Shown: positions 32,968-40,787, counted from the first letter of the stretch. The stretch is 64,000 bases of DNA from Phycisphaerales bacterium (GCA_020849615.1 JADLFW010000016.1:62001-126000); one strand, 5' to 3'. Notes: generated by a model from the sequence alone, not told the origin. Made by a program: numbers and translations.

Positions 32968-33046
32968 GTGGCACCGGCTTCCAGCCGGTGTCTTCTCCCG
33001 CAAACAGAACGTGACCAGCACGCGGCTTCGAAGCTGGTGTCATGCC
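32966..33046. repeat. two-hairpin intergenic repeat (GGTGGCAC family)
   Basis: Begins GGTGGCACCGGCTTCCAGCC; the first hairpin is CACCGGCT-TCC-AGCCGGTG (32972-32990) and the second pairs ACCAGC with GCTGGT around CACGCGGCTTCGAA. The same two-hairpin layout and opening bases occur at 56271-56342. It lies just after the alpha-oxoamine synthase stop and before the cupin gene. Confidence 0.6.
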
Positions 33047-33054
33047 CCGGCCTG

Positions 33055-33060
33055 TACGAT
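33055..33060 (+). promoter_or_regulatory. -10 box for a leaderless cupin start
   Basis: TACGAT ends six bases before the ATG at 33067; no Shine-Dalgarno sequence. Confidence 0.45.
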
Positions 33061-33066
33061 GCGACC

Positions 33067-33435
33067 ATGAAGGTCAATCTCGACCGCGCGTTTGCGACAT
33101 TCAGCGAGCACTGGTCACCGCGGATCGCGGCCGACCTCAACGGCCAGCAGGTCAAGCTCGTCAAGTTCAAGGGCGCCTTCGACTGGCACCACCACGAGCA
33201 CGAGGATGAGCTGTTCCTCGTTCACAAGGGCTCGTTCGTGATGGAGTTCCGCGACCGCCGCATCGAGCTGCACGCGGGCGAGATGCTGATGGTGCCGCGC
33301 GGCGTTGAGCACCGCCCCGTTGCGGAGCACGAGGTCGAGGTCATCCTCTTCGAATCGGCGACGACGCTGAACACGGGGAACGTCATCACGGAGAAGACGG
33401 TCGCGGAGTTGAAGCGGCTCGACGAGAGCCCTTGA
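33067..33435 (+). CDS. small cupin-domain protein
   Basis: A 122-residue single cupin barrel. The first metal-binding motif is WHHHEHEDELFLVHKGS (His and Glu ligands in the normal G-x5-H-x-H-x3-4-E arrangement), and the second is the GVEHRPVA segment with the fourth His. Such stand-alone cupins include isomerases and metal sensors; none can be assigned here. It has its own promoter box and is separated from the synthase gene by a hairpin repeat, so a link to that pathway is only possible. Confidence 0.8.
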   Translation: MKVNLDRAFATFSEHWSPRIAADLNGQQVKLVKFKGAFDWHHHEHEDELFLVHKGSFVMEFRDRRIELHAGEMLMVPRGVEHRPVAEHEVEVILFESATTLNTGNVITEKTVAELKRLDESP

Positions 33436-33440
33436 GCTTT

Positions 33441-33581
33441 TTCACGCCGCAGGCGTGACCGAAACTGCCAATCCCCTCTTCACGCCGAAGGCGTGACCGA
33501 AAGTAGCCGGGGGCAAGTCCGCCGCAGGCGGACACCGCCCCCGGAAAGCCGAGAAGACGGGCCCGACCCTGCAAGGGTCGG
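33441..33581. repeat. composite of four short hairpins with GCA/GAA triloops
   Basis: Hairpins: TCACGCC-gca-GGCGTGA (33442-33458), TCACGCC-gaa-GGCGTGA (33480-33496), GTCCGCC-gca-GGCGGAC (33517-33533, itself inside CCGGGGGC / GCCCCCGG at 33507-33514 and 33537-33544) and CGACCCT-gca-AGGGTCG (33564-33580). The first two sit in a repeated unit ending GACCGAAA. This resembles hairpin mosaics in planctomycete intergenic DNA. The gap 33436-33710 holds no gene. Confidence 0.65.
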
Positions 33582-33710
33582 AGAATAACGTTCTTGACCC
33601 TCGTCGCACAGGCGGAAAGACTCAACCTCGCCACCACCGCCGAGGCGGACGTCGAGCAAGGACGTAAGATCGCGGCCAACTGCCGGAGGGAAGACCCGTT
33701 AGTGACAGAG

Positions 33711-34550
33711 TCACTTTCTAAGCATGCTCAGGATTTTCGCCGTCTGGCCATCGCTTCGTTCCCGTGAATAGTCCGCAGCACTGCGTCCCGACGCATCTAC
33801 GGCATCTACATTGCGACTTGATTGCAGAGCTTTCTGGACGATGTCCAGGCCACAGTAGCGGCACGCGAACATCAACACGGTCGTGCCATCCTTGAACCGC
33901 GCCCCCACGAGTTCATCCCCGGACAAGCCGCAGTCGAGCATGGCGTCCAATGCCACATCGCTGCCGCGAGTTCCAACCGCTCCGCAGGCGAGTTCGATGC
34001 AGGTCACGCCGAAGTTATCTACTCGTCTGAAGTCGACATTTCTCCGCACGAGTTCTCTTGCAGCAGCGTCACGACAGTGGGAGATCGCGGAATACAGGGC
34101 GTTCTGACCGGCAAAATTGACGACATGAATGTCAATCGCCGGGTGCTGGATCAAGGCGGCGACGACTCCGTCGCTACCCTCTCCAATTGCCCACGCCAGG
34201 GGTGACCGGTGCCCCACGGGTTTGTTGACATCCGCGCCGCCAGCCACCAAGGCTTCGACAGCGGCGTCGCTGCCACCCCGAACTGCCCAGACCAATGGCG
34301 TGTACTTCAACGAGGTCTTGTCGAACAGCAACCGCTGCTCCTGGTCGGGATCCGCGCCAGATCGAAGCAGTTCCCGAATCCTCGCAACATCGCCGGCTCG
34401 ACTGGCGGCGTGCAGGCCGCGCGGGCTCGAGAGCACGCTCCCACTCCAGAAGCAAACGGCCAAAATCGCGACCACCGCGATGGCTGTCCAAGACCACCAC
34501 CGGTGACGCTTCTTTCGCAGATCCAACACTGACTCCGACGACCAGTTCAC
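33711..34550 (-). CDS. ankyrin-repeat protein with an N-terminal membrane anchor
   Basis: A 279-residue protein. A hydrophobic segment (about 18-42, WWSWTAIAVVAILAVCFW) anchors it, and the rest is about six ankyrin repeats: GLHAASRAGDVARIRELLRSG, then TPLVWAVRGGSDAAVEALVAGGADVN and further units ending GRSAADYSRERSD. The GC content is lower than that of its neighbours. It is transcribed on the minus strand, and the dihydroorotase gene ends 6 bases from its start codon. Ankyrin stacks bind proteins; the partner is not known. Confidence 0.75.
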   Translation of the reverse strand: MNWSSESVLDLRKKRHRWWSWTAIAVVAILAVCFWSGSVLSSPRGLHAASRAGDVARIRELLRSGADPDQEQRLLFDKTSLKYTPLVWAVRGGSDAAVEALVAGGADVNKPVGHRSPLAWAIGEGSDGVVAALIQHPAIDIHVVNFAGQNALYSAISHCRDAAARELVRRNVDFRRVDNFGVTCIELACGAVGTRGSDVALDAMLDCGLSGDELVGARFKDGTTVLMFACRYCGLDIVQKALQSSRNVDAVDASGRSAADYSRERSDGQTAKILSMLRK

Positions 34551-34556
34551 AAGGGT

Positions 34557-35864
34557 TTACCTTCCCCCCTCCCACTTCACCTCTCCCCCCACCACCGTCG
34601 CGATGGCCCGGCCTTTGACCTTCCGCCCCAGGAACGGTGTGTTGTTCGAGGCCCCCACCAGGTCCTTCTGCCCGATCGTCCACTTCACTTCCGGGTCGAT
34701 CACCGTCACATCGCCCGGGCCGCCGACTTCAAGGCGGCCCAGACCCATCCGGTCCAGCCCGCACAGCTTCGCCGGGCCGACCGTCATCAGCTGCACCAGC
34801 TTCATCCACCCGATCACCCCGCTGCTCACCAGCGCCTCGATGTACAGCGCCAGCGCGGTCTCCAGCCCCACCAGCCCGAACGGCGCCTCCTCGAACGGCA
34901 GCGCCTTCTCGCTGTCGGTGTGCGGCGCGTGATCGGTCGCCAGCACGGTGATCGTGCCGTCCGCGATTCCCTCCCGCAGCGCCTTCATGTCCGAGGTCTC
35001 GCGCACGGGCGGGTTCACCTTCGCCATCGTGTTGTACCCCAGCCCATCGGCCCCGATGCACGCCTCGTGCGTCAGCAGCAGGTGGTGCGGCGAGGCCTCG
35101 CCGCTCACCGGCTGCCCCTCGGCCCGCGCCCGCCGCAGGATCGCCACCGTCTCCCCGCTGGAGATGTGCTGGACGTGGTAGCGGCAGCCGATGCCGCGGT
35201 TGAGCCGGATATCCCGCTCGACGATCACTTCCTCGGCGACCCGCGGCCAGCCCCCCAGCCCCAGCTTCAGCGCAATCTCCCCGGCGTGCATCGAGGCGCC
35301 CTTGGTCAGCGTCGGGTCCTGGGCGTGCTGCATGATCGCCAGCCCGGTCGGCTTCACGACCGCCAGCGCCCGGGCCATCAGCCCCGCCGAGGCCACGCAG
35401 TCCCCATCATCGCTGAACCCCACCGCCCCCGCCCGGGCCATCAGCGAGATCTCCGCCAGTTCGTTCCCCCGCCGCTGCTTCGAGATCGCGGCGACCGGAA
35501 ACACCCGCGCGGCAGACTGCTCACCCCGCCCCAGCACGAACCGCACCAGCTCCGGCGTGTCCAGGGCGGGGCTCGTGTTGGGCATGCAGCAGACCGTCGT
35601 GAACCCGCCCGCGACCGCGGCCCGGGCCCCGCTGGCGATCGTCTCCTTGTGCTCCTGCCCCGGCTCGCGCAGGTGCACGTGCGGATCGATCAGCCCCGGT
35701 GTCACCAGGCACCCTTCGGCATTGATCACCCGGTCGACGCCGGGCCGGGCCAGTCCCGGGCCGATCGCCGCGATCTTGCCATCCTTCACCGCCACATCCG
35801 CGGCCCGGTCGAGTCCCGAAGCCGGATCCAGCACCCGCCCGCCCGCGATCAAGACTGACGCCAT
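34557..35864 (-). CDS. pyrC: dihydroorotase (type I)
   Basis: A 435-residue amidohydrolase for pyrimidine synthesis, closing carbamoyl aspartate to dihydroorotate. The zinc motif DPHVHLREPGQEHKET, the GARAAVAGGFTTVCCMPNT segment with the carboxylated-lysine neighbourhood, and ATDHAPHT near residue 305 identify a type I dihydroorotase rather than allantoinase or dihydropyrimidinase. The ATG at 35864 is chosen because homology starts there and a TATCCT box ends six bases before it. No pyrB neighbour is present. Confidence 0.93.
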   Translation of the reverse strand: MASVLIAGGRVLDPASGLDRAADVAVKDGKIAAIGPGLARPGVDRVINAEGCLVTPGLIDPHVHLREPGQEHKETIASGARAAVAGGFTTVCCMPNTSPALDTPELVRFVLGRGEQSAARVFPVAAISKQRRGNELAEISLMARAGAVGFSDDGDCVASAGLMARALAVVKPTGLAIMQHAQDPTLTKGASMHAGEIALKLGLGGWPRVAEEVIVERDIRLNRGIGCRYHVQHISSGETVAILRRARAEGQPVSGEASPHHLLLTHEACIGADGLGYNTMAKVNPPVRETSDMKALREGIADGTITVLATDHAPHTDSEKALPFEEAPFGLVGLETALALYIEALVSSGVIGWMKLVQLMTVGPAKLCGLDRMGLGRLEVGGPGDVTVIDPEVKWTIGQKDLVGASNNTPFLGRKVKGRAIATVVGGEVKWEGGR

Positions 35865-35870
35865 GCCCCG

Positions 35871-35876
35871 AGGATA
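35871..35876 (-). promoter_or_regulatory. -10 box for a leaderless pyrC start
   Basis: On the minus strand TATCCT ends six bases before the pyrC ATG at 35864. Confidence 0.5.
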
Positions 35877-35961
35877 CCGCTCCCGACGCCCGCGCGGCCG
35901 CCCGGGCCCGGCTTGCGGTCGCGCTCGATGCCCCGCCGCGTCGGAACCGGGCCGGGCCAAC

Positions 35962-35990
35962 TTGGCCCCCCGGCTTTGCCCCCCTATCCT
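35962..35990 (+). promoter_or_regulatory. possible promoter of tRNA-Pro
   Basis: TTGGCC (35962-35967), 17 bases, TATCCT (35985-35990), about 49 bases before the tRNA. The -35 is weak. Confidence 0.4.
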
Positions 35991-36038
35991 CCCTTCCTTG
36001 CCGCGCGGGCCCGGCCCGCACGGCGACATCCTGATCGG

Positions 36039-36113
36039 CGGGGTATAGCGCAGCTTGGTTAGCGCGTCTGACTGGGGGTCAGAAGGTCGGCGGTTCGAAT
36101 CCGCCTACCCCGA
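36039..36113 (+). tRNA. tRNA-Pro (anticodon GGG)
   Basis: A complete cloverleaf: acceptor CGGGGTA (36039-36045) with TACCCCG (36106-36112), D arm with GCGC pairs, anticodon stem TCTGA/TCAGA around loop CTGGGGG with anticodon GGG at 36074-36076, and T arm GGCGG-TTCGAAT-CCGCC. C1-G72 is usual for bacterial tRNA-Pro. The discriminator is A36113 and CCA is not encoded. It reads CCC (and CCU by wobble). A strong hairpin follows. Confidence 0.95.
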
Positions 36114-36126
36114 TTGAACGGCGAAG

Positions 36127-36151
36127 CCCCGCAGGTCAAAGATCTGCGGGG
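36127..36151 (+). terminator. hairpin terminator after tRNA-Pro
   Basis: CCCCGCAG (36127-36134) pairs with CTGCGGGG (36144-36151) around a short loop, followed by TTGTCGTTT. It sits 13 bases after the tRNA and is the obvious stop for its transcript. Confidence 0.7.
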
Positions 36152-36259
36152 TTGTCGTTTGGGGCGCTGGCGATTGCTCTCGCCGGCGAGTTCGATTGCC
36201 CGATCAAACCGCGGCGCGGATTTTGCCACGTGAATCGACGCTCACCCGAAGGCGGCAAA

Positions 36260-37183
36260 ATGGAAGTTACCGCGGATCGATTCGTTGGGTGCCTGCTTGG
36301 CCTTTCCCTCGGCGATGCGCTCGGTGCGCCGTATGAAGGTGGAGTTCTCGAGCGGGCAGTCTGGCGGGTAATCGGAAGGACTCCGGCCGGAGAAATGCGT
36401 TGGACTGACGACACGCAGATGTCGGTCGATCTGCTCGAATCACTGCTGGCGACCGCGCAGCTCGATCTCGATGATGTCGCCGCTCGCTTTGCAAGAAGCT
36501 ACCGGTGGACCCGCGGGTACGGGCCGGCGACAGCCCGCTTGCTGAAGAAGATCGCCCGCGGCGCGAATTGGCGGGAAGCAAGCCGCTCGACCTTTCGTGG
36601 CGGCTCCTTCGGTAACGGCGCGGCGATGCGAGCCCCGATCATCGGCCTTGCGTTCGCGACCAGGCCAGGCGAACTTGTAGAGGCCGCCTGCAAGTCCGCG
36701 ACCATCACCCACTCGCACCCACTGGGAATTGAGGGTGCCGTCCTCATCGCTCACGCGACCGCGTGGGCGGCCGGTGGGAACGACCCCCCCGCCGTTTTCC
36801 GCCGCGCAGCGACGGCGTGCGCGCAGGAGCAGTTCACCGCACGACTGGCGATCGCGAACGCATGGCTCGATAGCGGCCATAACGTCCCACCCTCCGAAGC
36901 GGCGCGGCAACTCGGGAACGGAATCACCGCCCATGAATCGTGCGTAACCTCGCTCTACGCTGCCGTGCGGTTTCTTGATCGGCCGTTCCTCGACATGCAC
37001 AGATTCATCACCGCAGGCGGCGGAGACGTCGACACAATCGGAGCCATGGCCGGGGCAATCTGGGGGGCGGCCAACGGGTCGGAGTCGTTGCCCGCGGCAC
37101 AACTAAGCAAGCTGGAGCAACGCGAGAAACTTGAGAATCTCGCTTTAGCCCTGCATCGGCTTGTGAACAGTCGCTCGGACTGA
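36260..37183 (+). CDS. ADP-ribosylglycohydrolase family protein
   Basis: A 307-residue member of the ADP-ribosylglycohydrolase (DraG/ARH) family. Binuclear magnesium-binding landmarks are visible: LGDALGAPYEG near the N terminus, MRWTDDTQMS (about 48-57), GGSFGNGAAMRAP and GGDVDTIGAMAGA near the C terminus. Enzymes of this fold remove ADP-ribose from arginine, serine or nucleic acid. No ADP-ribosyltransferase or DraT gene lies near. The ATG at 36260 is used because homology begins with the next few residues. Its codon use and GC seem lower than those of neighbours, which may reflect transfer. Confidence 0.85.
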   Translation: MEVTADRFVGCLLGLSLGDALGAPYEGGVLERAVWRVIGRTPAGEMRWTDDTQMSVDLLESLLATAQLDLDDVAARFARSYRWTRGYGPATARLLKKIARGANWREASRSTFRGGSFGNGAAMRAPIIGLAFATRPGELVEAACKSATITHSHPLGIEGAVLIAHATAWAAGGNDPPAVFRRAATACAQEQFTARLAIANAWLDSGHNVPPSEAARQLGNGITAHESCVTSLYAAVRFLDRPFLDMHRFITAGGGDVDTIGAMAGAIWGAANGSESLPAAQLSKLEQREKLENLALALHRLVNSRSD

Positions 37184-37205
37184 ACGGCCGCCTGCACCAC
37201 CCCCG

Positions 37206-37862
37206 TCAAAGCCCGGAGGCGCGCGGCATCACATTCCGTGTGGAAGAGGCATGAGCTTCCGACTCCTCCATCGCCGCCCGAACCAGCGCCCGCACGGCCC
37301 AGCTCTTGATCCGCCGGGCCTGGGCCTCCCCGATCCCCAGCACATCGCTGAACACCACCATCGATTCCACCCCGTACATCAGCGCCAGCGCTGCGCACAG
37401 CGTGTCGTGCGCCTCCCCGCTCATCCTCGACCGGGCCGGCGCCAGCGCCGCCCTGATCAGCGGCATCCGCCGGTTCTGACGCACCGGCACCCCCTCGGCC
37501 CGCGCTTCTCCACGCTGAAGACTCGCCGCCAGCATCGCCCGCAGTTGTCCCTCGTTGCGGTACACCATGTCGTGCAGGATCGCCTCGGCCCGGTCGGCCC
37601 GATCGACCGGATCGGTTGAAGGGTCGCCCCCGAACACTTCAGCCGGGCCCGGCACCGCGCCATCCAGCGGCGCCTCCACCAGCAGGGCCTCCACACTCGG
37701 GAAGTAGCGGTACACCGTCGCCCGCGACACCCCGGCCTCGGCCGCCACATCATCCATGCCGGGCGAGCGCCCCATCCGCAGCAGCCTCGCCGCCGCGGCC
37801 AAAATGTCCTTCCGCGTCCGCCGACGCTGGTTGATCCGCCCGGCCTCGCCCTGGCTCTCCAT
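37206..37862 (-). CDS. TetR-family transcriptional regulator
   Basis: A 218-residue regulator. The N-terminal helix-turn-helix is visible as TRKDILAAAARLL, then GMDDVAAEAGVSRATVYRYFPS (about 36-57). The rest is an alpha-helical ligand-binding domain without a recognised ligand. The start at 37862 lies 2 bases after the stop of the SnoaL-like gene, so both are co-transcribed from the promoter near 38317-38345, probably with autoregulation through the TTGTCTCACAA site at its start. Confidence 0.85.
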   Translation of the reverse strand: MESQGEAGRINQRRRTRKDILAAAARLLRMGRSPGMDDVAAEAGVSRATVYRYFPSVEALLVEAPLDGAVPGPAEVFGGDPSTDPVDRADRAEAILHDMVYRNEGQLRAMLAASLQRGEARAEGVPVRQNRRMPLIRAALAPARSRMSGEAHDTLCAALALMYGVESMVVFSDVLGIGEAQARRIKSWAVRALVRAAMEESEAHASSTRNVMPRASGL

Positions 37863-37864
37863 GC

Positions 37865-38287
37865 TCAGCTCCCGCCGAGCTGCTGGAGGATCGCCGCCAT
37901 GTCGATCCATACGTTCTCGCGAGCGATCAACCCATCCTCAGTGAACTCGACAACATGCAAAAGACGGAACTTCACCGGCCGGTTGCGGCCTTCGATCCCG
38001 AACGGCCGGCCCGGGGCGCGGCCCTCCCAGATGGATTCATCCACCAGGAAGTTGTCGCCGTACAGCCGCTTCACCACCGTCACACGGCTCTCCGACAAGT
38101 CGCCGAACGTCCGCTCGTAGAACGCCCTGGCTCCCTCCCTCCCGTGCGATGGACCGCCGGGCCAGCCGACGATGTCGTGCACAGCATCCGGCGCCAGCGT
38201 GCCGAGTACCCCTTCGACATTGTCCGCGGCCTCAAATCCGAAGTGCTCGTCAATCTTGCGGTCCATCTGCTCACGACTCAGCCCCAT
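37865..38287 (-). CDS. SnoaL-like / nuclear transport factor 2-fold protein
   Basis: A 140-residue NTF2-fold protein (SnoaL/ketosteroid isomerase-like). Markers are DNVEGVLGTLAPDAVHDIVGWPGG and REGARAFYERTFGDL. Acting as small isomerases, hydrolases or ligand carriers, such proteins cannot be assigned by sequence alone. The ATG at 38287 follows a good Shine-Dalgarno (GGAGGT). It is the first gene of an operon with the TetR regulator, so its substrate may be the regulator's inducer or related to it. Confidence 0.75.
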   Translation of the reverse strand: MGLSREQMDRKIDEHFGFEAADNVEGVLGTLAPDAVHDIVGWPGGPSHGREGARAFYERTFGDLSESRVTVVKRLYGDNFLVDESIWEGRAPGRPFGIEGRNRPVKFRLLHVVEFTEDGLIARENVWIDMAAILQQLGGS

Positions 38288-38301
38288 GTGTACCTCCAAG
38301 T

Positions 38302-38312
38302 TTGTGAGACAA
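38302..38312. promoter_or_regulatory. operator candidate for the SnoaL-TetR operon
   Basis: TTGTGAGACAA, a short inverted repeat (TTGT / ACAA around GAG) that covers the predicted start site of the operon. It would suit the TetR protein encoded downstream. Confidence 0.4.
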
Positions 38313-38316
38313 CTGT

Positions 38317-38345
38317 ATCATAATGAGTTGCACGTCTATTTTCAA
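38317..38345 (-). promoter_or_regulatory. sigma70-type promoter of the SnoaL-TetR operon
   Basis: On the minus strand TTGAAA (38345-38340), a 17-base spacer, and TATGAT (38322-38317). Both hexamers are near consensus and lie 30 bases before the Shine-Dalgarno and ATG at 38287. Confidence 0.65.
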
Positions 38346-38390
38346 TCGCCATCGGTTGCTCGGACTGAGGGAATTCACTTAACTATTGAG

Positions 38391-38418
38391 TTGACTGTCC
38401 GACGGGCTCCGATATACT
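38391..38418 (+). promoter_or_regulatory. sigma70-type promoter of the ArsR-SRPBCC operon, leaderless
   Basis: TTGACT (38391-38396), 16 bases, TATACT (38413-38418). The ATG at 38426 is seven bases after the -10 box, so the transcript would start at the start codon. Confidence 0.7.
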
Positions 38419-38437
38419 CAATGATATGGTTGAGTAT
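38414..38437. promoter_or_regulatory. operator candidate ATACTCAA-N8-TTGAGTAT
   Basis: A perfect 8+8+8 inverted repeat spans the -10 box and the first codons of the ArsR gene. The half-site TTGAGTT also occurs at 38386-38392, beside the -35. This is where an autoregulatory ArsR repressor would bind. Confidence 0.6.
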
Positions 38438-38821
38438 TCGCCCGCCACTCTCGACAGCATCTTCCAGGCCCTTGGCGATCCCTCCCGCCGCCACATCCTC
38501 CACACCCTCGCCGCGGGTGAGGCTTCCATCAGCGACCTCGCCCGGCCTCTCCGGATGTCCCTGGCGGCCGTCTCCAAGCACATCCAGACCCTGGCCCGCG
38601 CGGGACTCATCCGCCGGGCCAAGCGCGGCCGCACCCACTACTGCCAGCTCGAGCCCGCCGCGTTCGCAGAGGCCCACCAGTGGCTCGCCTTCTACGAGCG
38701 GTTCTGGTCGAGCCGCCTTGATGCGCTCGAGGCCCAGCTCCGCCGCGAGGACCAGCACTCCGCGCCCGGCGCCTCCCCGACCTCCCACATCCCCCACACC
38801 CCTGAAAGGAAAGAAACATGA
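38426..38821 (+). CDS. ArsR-family transcriptional regulator
   Basis: A 131-residue ArsR-type winged helix protein. The helix-turn-helix is LGDPSRRHILHTLAAGEASISDLARPL with MSLAAVSKHIQTLARAGL (about 15-62), followed by the wing RRAKRGRTHYC. It has no metal-binding CxC motif, as in the group paired with SRPBCC proteins. It overlaps the SRPBCC gene by 4 bases (ATGA) and appears leaderless. A perfect palindrome over its own start suggests autorepression. Confidence 0.9.
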   Translation: MVEYSPATLDSIFQALGDPSRRHILHTLAAGEASISDLARPLRMSLAAVSKHIQTLARAGLIRRAKRGRTHYCQLEPAAFAEAHQWLAFYERFWSSRLDALEAQLRREDQHSAPGASPTSHIPHTPERKET

Positions 38822-39387
38822 CCGCCACCACCAAGACTTCCTCCACCCTCACCAACCCGGGCCAGATCACGGCCCCCGACACCATCCGCTTCGAGCGCCG
38901 CCTCCCGGGCCCGATCGAACGCGTCTGGAGCTACCTCACCGATCCCGAGAAACGAGGCACCTGGCTCGCCTCCGGGCCGATGGACCTTCGCCCGGGCGGC
39001 CGGGCCGACCTGCACTTCCAGCACGCCCGCATCAGCGACCACCGCGAGCCCGCCCCGGAGCGGTTCAAGGCCTTTGAGCAGGGAGTCGAGCACAAGTGCA
39101 CCGTCGTGCACTGCCAAGCGCCCAGGCTCCTCACGCTCTCCTGGAGCCACGGGTCCGCGCCGAGTTCGGAGGTGACCTTCGAACTCACCCCCGCCGGCAA
39201 TGAAGTGCTCCTCGTGCTGACGCACCGTCGTCTGCCCAACCGCGATGAGTTCCGCAGCGTCGCCGGCGGGTGGCACACGCACCTGGCCATCCTCGAGGAT
39301 GAACTCACCCGCCGCGAGCGCCGGGCCTTCTGGTCCAACTTCGAACGTGCGGAGGCGGAGTACGACCGCCTCATCCCCCAGTCCTGA
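38818..39387 (+). CDS. SRPBCC (AHSA1-like) family protein
   Basis: A 189-residue START/SRPBCC-fold protein of the AHSA1 type. RFERRLPGPIERVWSYLTDPEKRGTW is the family opening; GWHTHLAILEDELTRRERRAFW covers the C-terminal helix. Its ATGA overlap with the ArsR gene and a Shine-Dalgarno (AAGGAAAG) indicate co-translation. ArsR-SRPBCC pairs are common in bacteria and usually respond to an unknown small ligand bound in the SRPBCC cavity. Confidence 0.85.
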   Translation: MTATTKTSSTLTNPGQITAPDTIRFERRLPGPIERVWSYLTDPEKRGTWLASGPMDLRPGGRADLHFQHARISDHREPAPERFKAFEQGVEHKCTVVHCQAPRLLTLSWSHGSAPSSEVTFELTPAGNEVLLVLTHRRLPNRDEFRSVAGGWHTHLAILEDELTRRERRAFWSNFERAEAEYDRLIPQS

Positions 39388-39419
39388 ACCCCGCGGGCGG
39401 GCCCGGCGTACCCCCGCTC

Positions 39420-39704
39420 ATGCTCTACATGGTGATCGAACGATTTAAGGGAGGCGATCCCTCGGCGGCCGGCGAACGCTTCATGCTCCGTGGCCGCCTC
39501 ATGCCGGAGAACTCAGGCCTCGCCTACATCGCCAGCTGGATGGCCGCCGATGGCTCCCGCTGCTACCAGTTGATGGAATCTCCCTCCCGCGCAGCGCTCG
39601 ATCCCTGGATCGCCAACTGGGCCGACCTCGTTGACTTCGAGGTCGTGCCCGTTCAGTCCTCGGCCGACTTCTGGGCCACCCGCCCGCCGGGCCCATCGCG
39701 CTAG
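39420..39704 (+). CDS. DUF3303-family small protein
   Basis: A 94-residue protein. It matches the DUF3303 pattern: an N-terminal MLYMVIERFKGGD, ASWMAADGSRCYQLME in the middle and DLVDFEVVPVQSSADF near the end. The fold is ferredoxin-like and the function is unknown. Thirty-two bases separate it from the ArsR-SRPBCC pair upstream, with which it may be transcribed. Confidence 0.8.
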   Translation: MLYMVIERFKGGDPSAAGERFMLRGRLMPENSGLAYIASWMAADGSRCYQLMESPSRAALDPWIANWADLVDFEVVPVQSSADFWATRPPGPSR

Positions 39705-39719
39705 CGCTCGGCCCGCGTG

Positions 39720-39725
39720 TACCAT
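39720..39725 (+). promoter_or_regulatory. -10 box for a leaderless lipoprotein-hydrolase start
   Basis: TACCAT ends six bases before the ATG at 39732. Confidence 0.45.
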
Positions 39726-39731
39726 CGGCTC

Positions 39732-40787
39732 ATGCCGCTACCCGCGATCCGCTCCATCGCCTTCACGCTCCTTCTCCTCCTGGCCGCGGGGTGCCGATCG
39801 GCCGGGCCCGCCCCGAGTGAATCGCCTGTCGCGGGAACGCCGTTCCTCCGGTGCGACACGGCGACCTCCCCGCCGATCCGCTATTACCTGGCCCCCGCGC
39901 CCGATGGCCCGCGCCCCCTGTTGGTGGTGATCCAGGGCTCGGGCTGCGGCCCGCTCTTTGAGGCCAGGCGGGATGGCCTCTCCGCCACCTCGGCGCAGGA
40001 CCTCATCTTCACGCTCGCCGCGGGCCGCTTCGCCGTGCTCGTCGTCGAGAAGCCGGGCGTCATCCCCGAATCGCCGCCGGTTGACGACGCCGGCACCGCC
40101 GACCAGGCCTCTCCCGAGTTCCGCCGGCTCCATTCACTCCCATCCTGGGCCCGCGCTCTCTCCACCGCCATCGACGCCGCCCGCGCCGATCCCCGCATCG
40201 ACGGCCGGGCCGACATCCGTCTCCTGGGCATGTCGGAGGGCGCCATCACCGCGGCCCGGCTCGCCCGGCAGCGCTCGGATGTCAGCCACATCGCCTTCAT
40301 CTCCGGCTTCGGGTGCGACCAGTGGGATGACATGCTGATCGTGGCCCGCCGCGATGCCCTCGCCGGCGCCTCGACCGCCACGACTTCCGCCGGCGATTGG
40401 GCCATCGCGGTCCGCGCTGCGCTGGCCCGCACCGAGGCCGGGCTGCGCGCTGTCGCGGCCCGGCCCGACTCCACCGAACTCTTCGAAGGCCAGACGCACC
40501 TCTTCTGGTCCACCTTCGGCCGGGCCTGCCCCGCCGATGACCTGGCCCGGGCCCGCGCTGAAGTCCTGGTGGCCTACGGCACCGCCGATGAGCAGGTCGA
40601 TGCGGACGGTGTCGAGGCCATCCGCGCAGCCCGGATCGAGGCCGGCAGGCCCATCACCGTCATCCCGATCCTCGGCGGCGACCACATGCTCAACACCCGC
40701 GACACGGCCCCGTTCCAGAACCTGGTGGGGGTCTTCCGCGAGTCGCTGGACTGGATGACGCTCGAATCCCCCCGTAGCCACAGGTGA
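39732..40787 (+). CDS. lipoprotein alpha/beta hydrolase
   Basis: A 351-residue alpha/beta hydrolase with a lipoprotein signal peptide, MPLPAIRSIAFTLLLLLAAGC, whose Cys would be lipidated. The nucleophile elbow is GMSEG, the acid is probably in GTADEQVD and the catalytic His in GGDHML. The N-terminal domain has LLVVIQGSGCGPLF, likely the oxyanion-hole region. It is expected at the periplasmic face of the membrane; the substrate is unknown. The start at 39732 is preferred to the one 15 bases upstream because it fits the signal peptide and the promoter box. Confidence 0.8.
   Translation: MPLPAIRSIAFTLLLLLAAGCRSAGPAPSESPVAGTPFLRCDTATSPPIRYYLAPAPDGPRPLLVVIQGSGCGPLFEARRDGLSATSAQDLIFTLAAGRFAVLVVEKPGVIPESPPVDDAGTADQASPEFRRLHSLPSWARALSTAIDAARADPRIDGRADIRLLGMSEGAITAARLARQRSDVSHIAFISGFGCDQWDDMLIVARRDALAGASTATTSAGDWAIAVRAALARTEAGLRAVAARPDSTELFEGQTHLFWSTFGRACPADDLARARAEVLVAYGTADEQVDADGVEAIRAARIEAGRPITVIPILGGDHMLNTRDTAPFQNLVGVFRESLDWMTLESPRSHR

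Noticed and set aside
30661-33021. 786-codon open frame on the minus strand
   Set aside because: Shadow of the dehydrogenase and oxoamine synthase genes; Gly/Ala/Asp-rich noise without domains.
33441-33581. CRISPR-like array
   Set aside because: The repeated units are hairpins of different sequence and spacing, with no constant repeat and no cas genes nearby.
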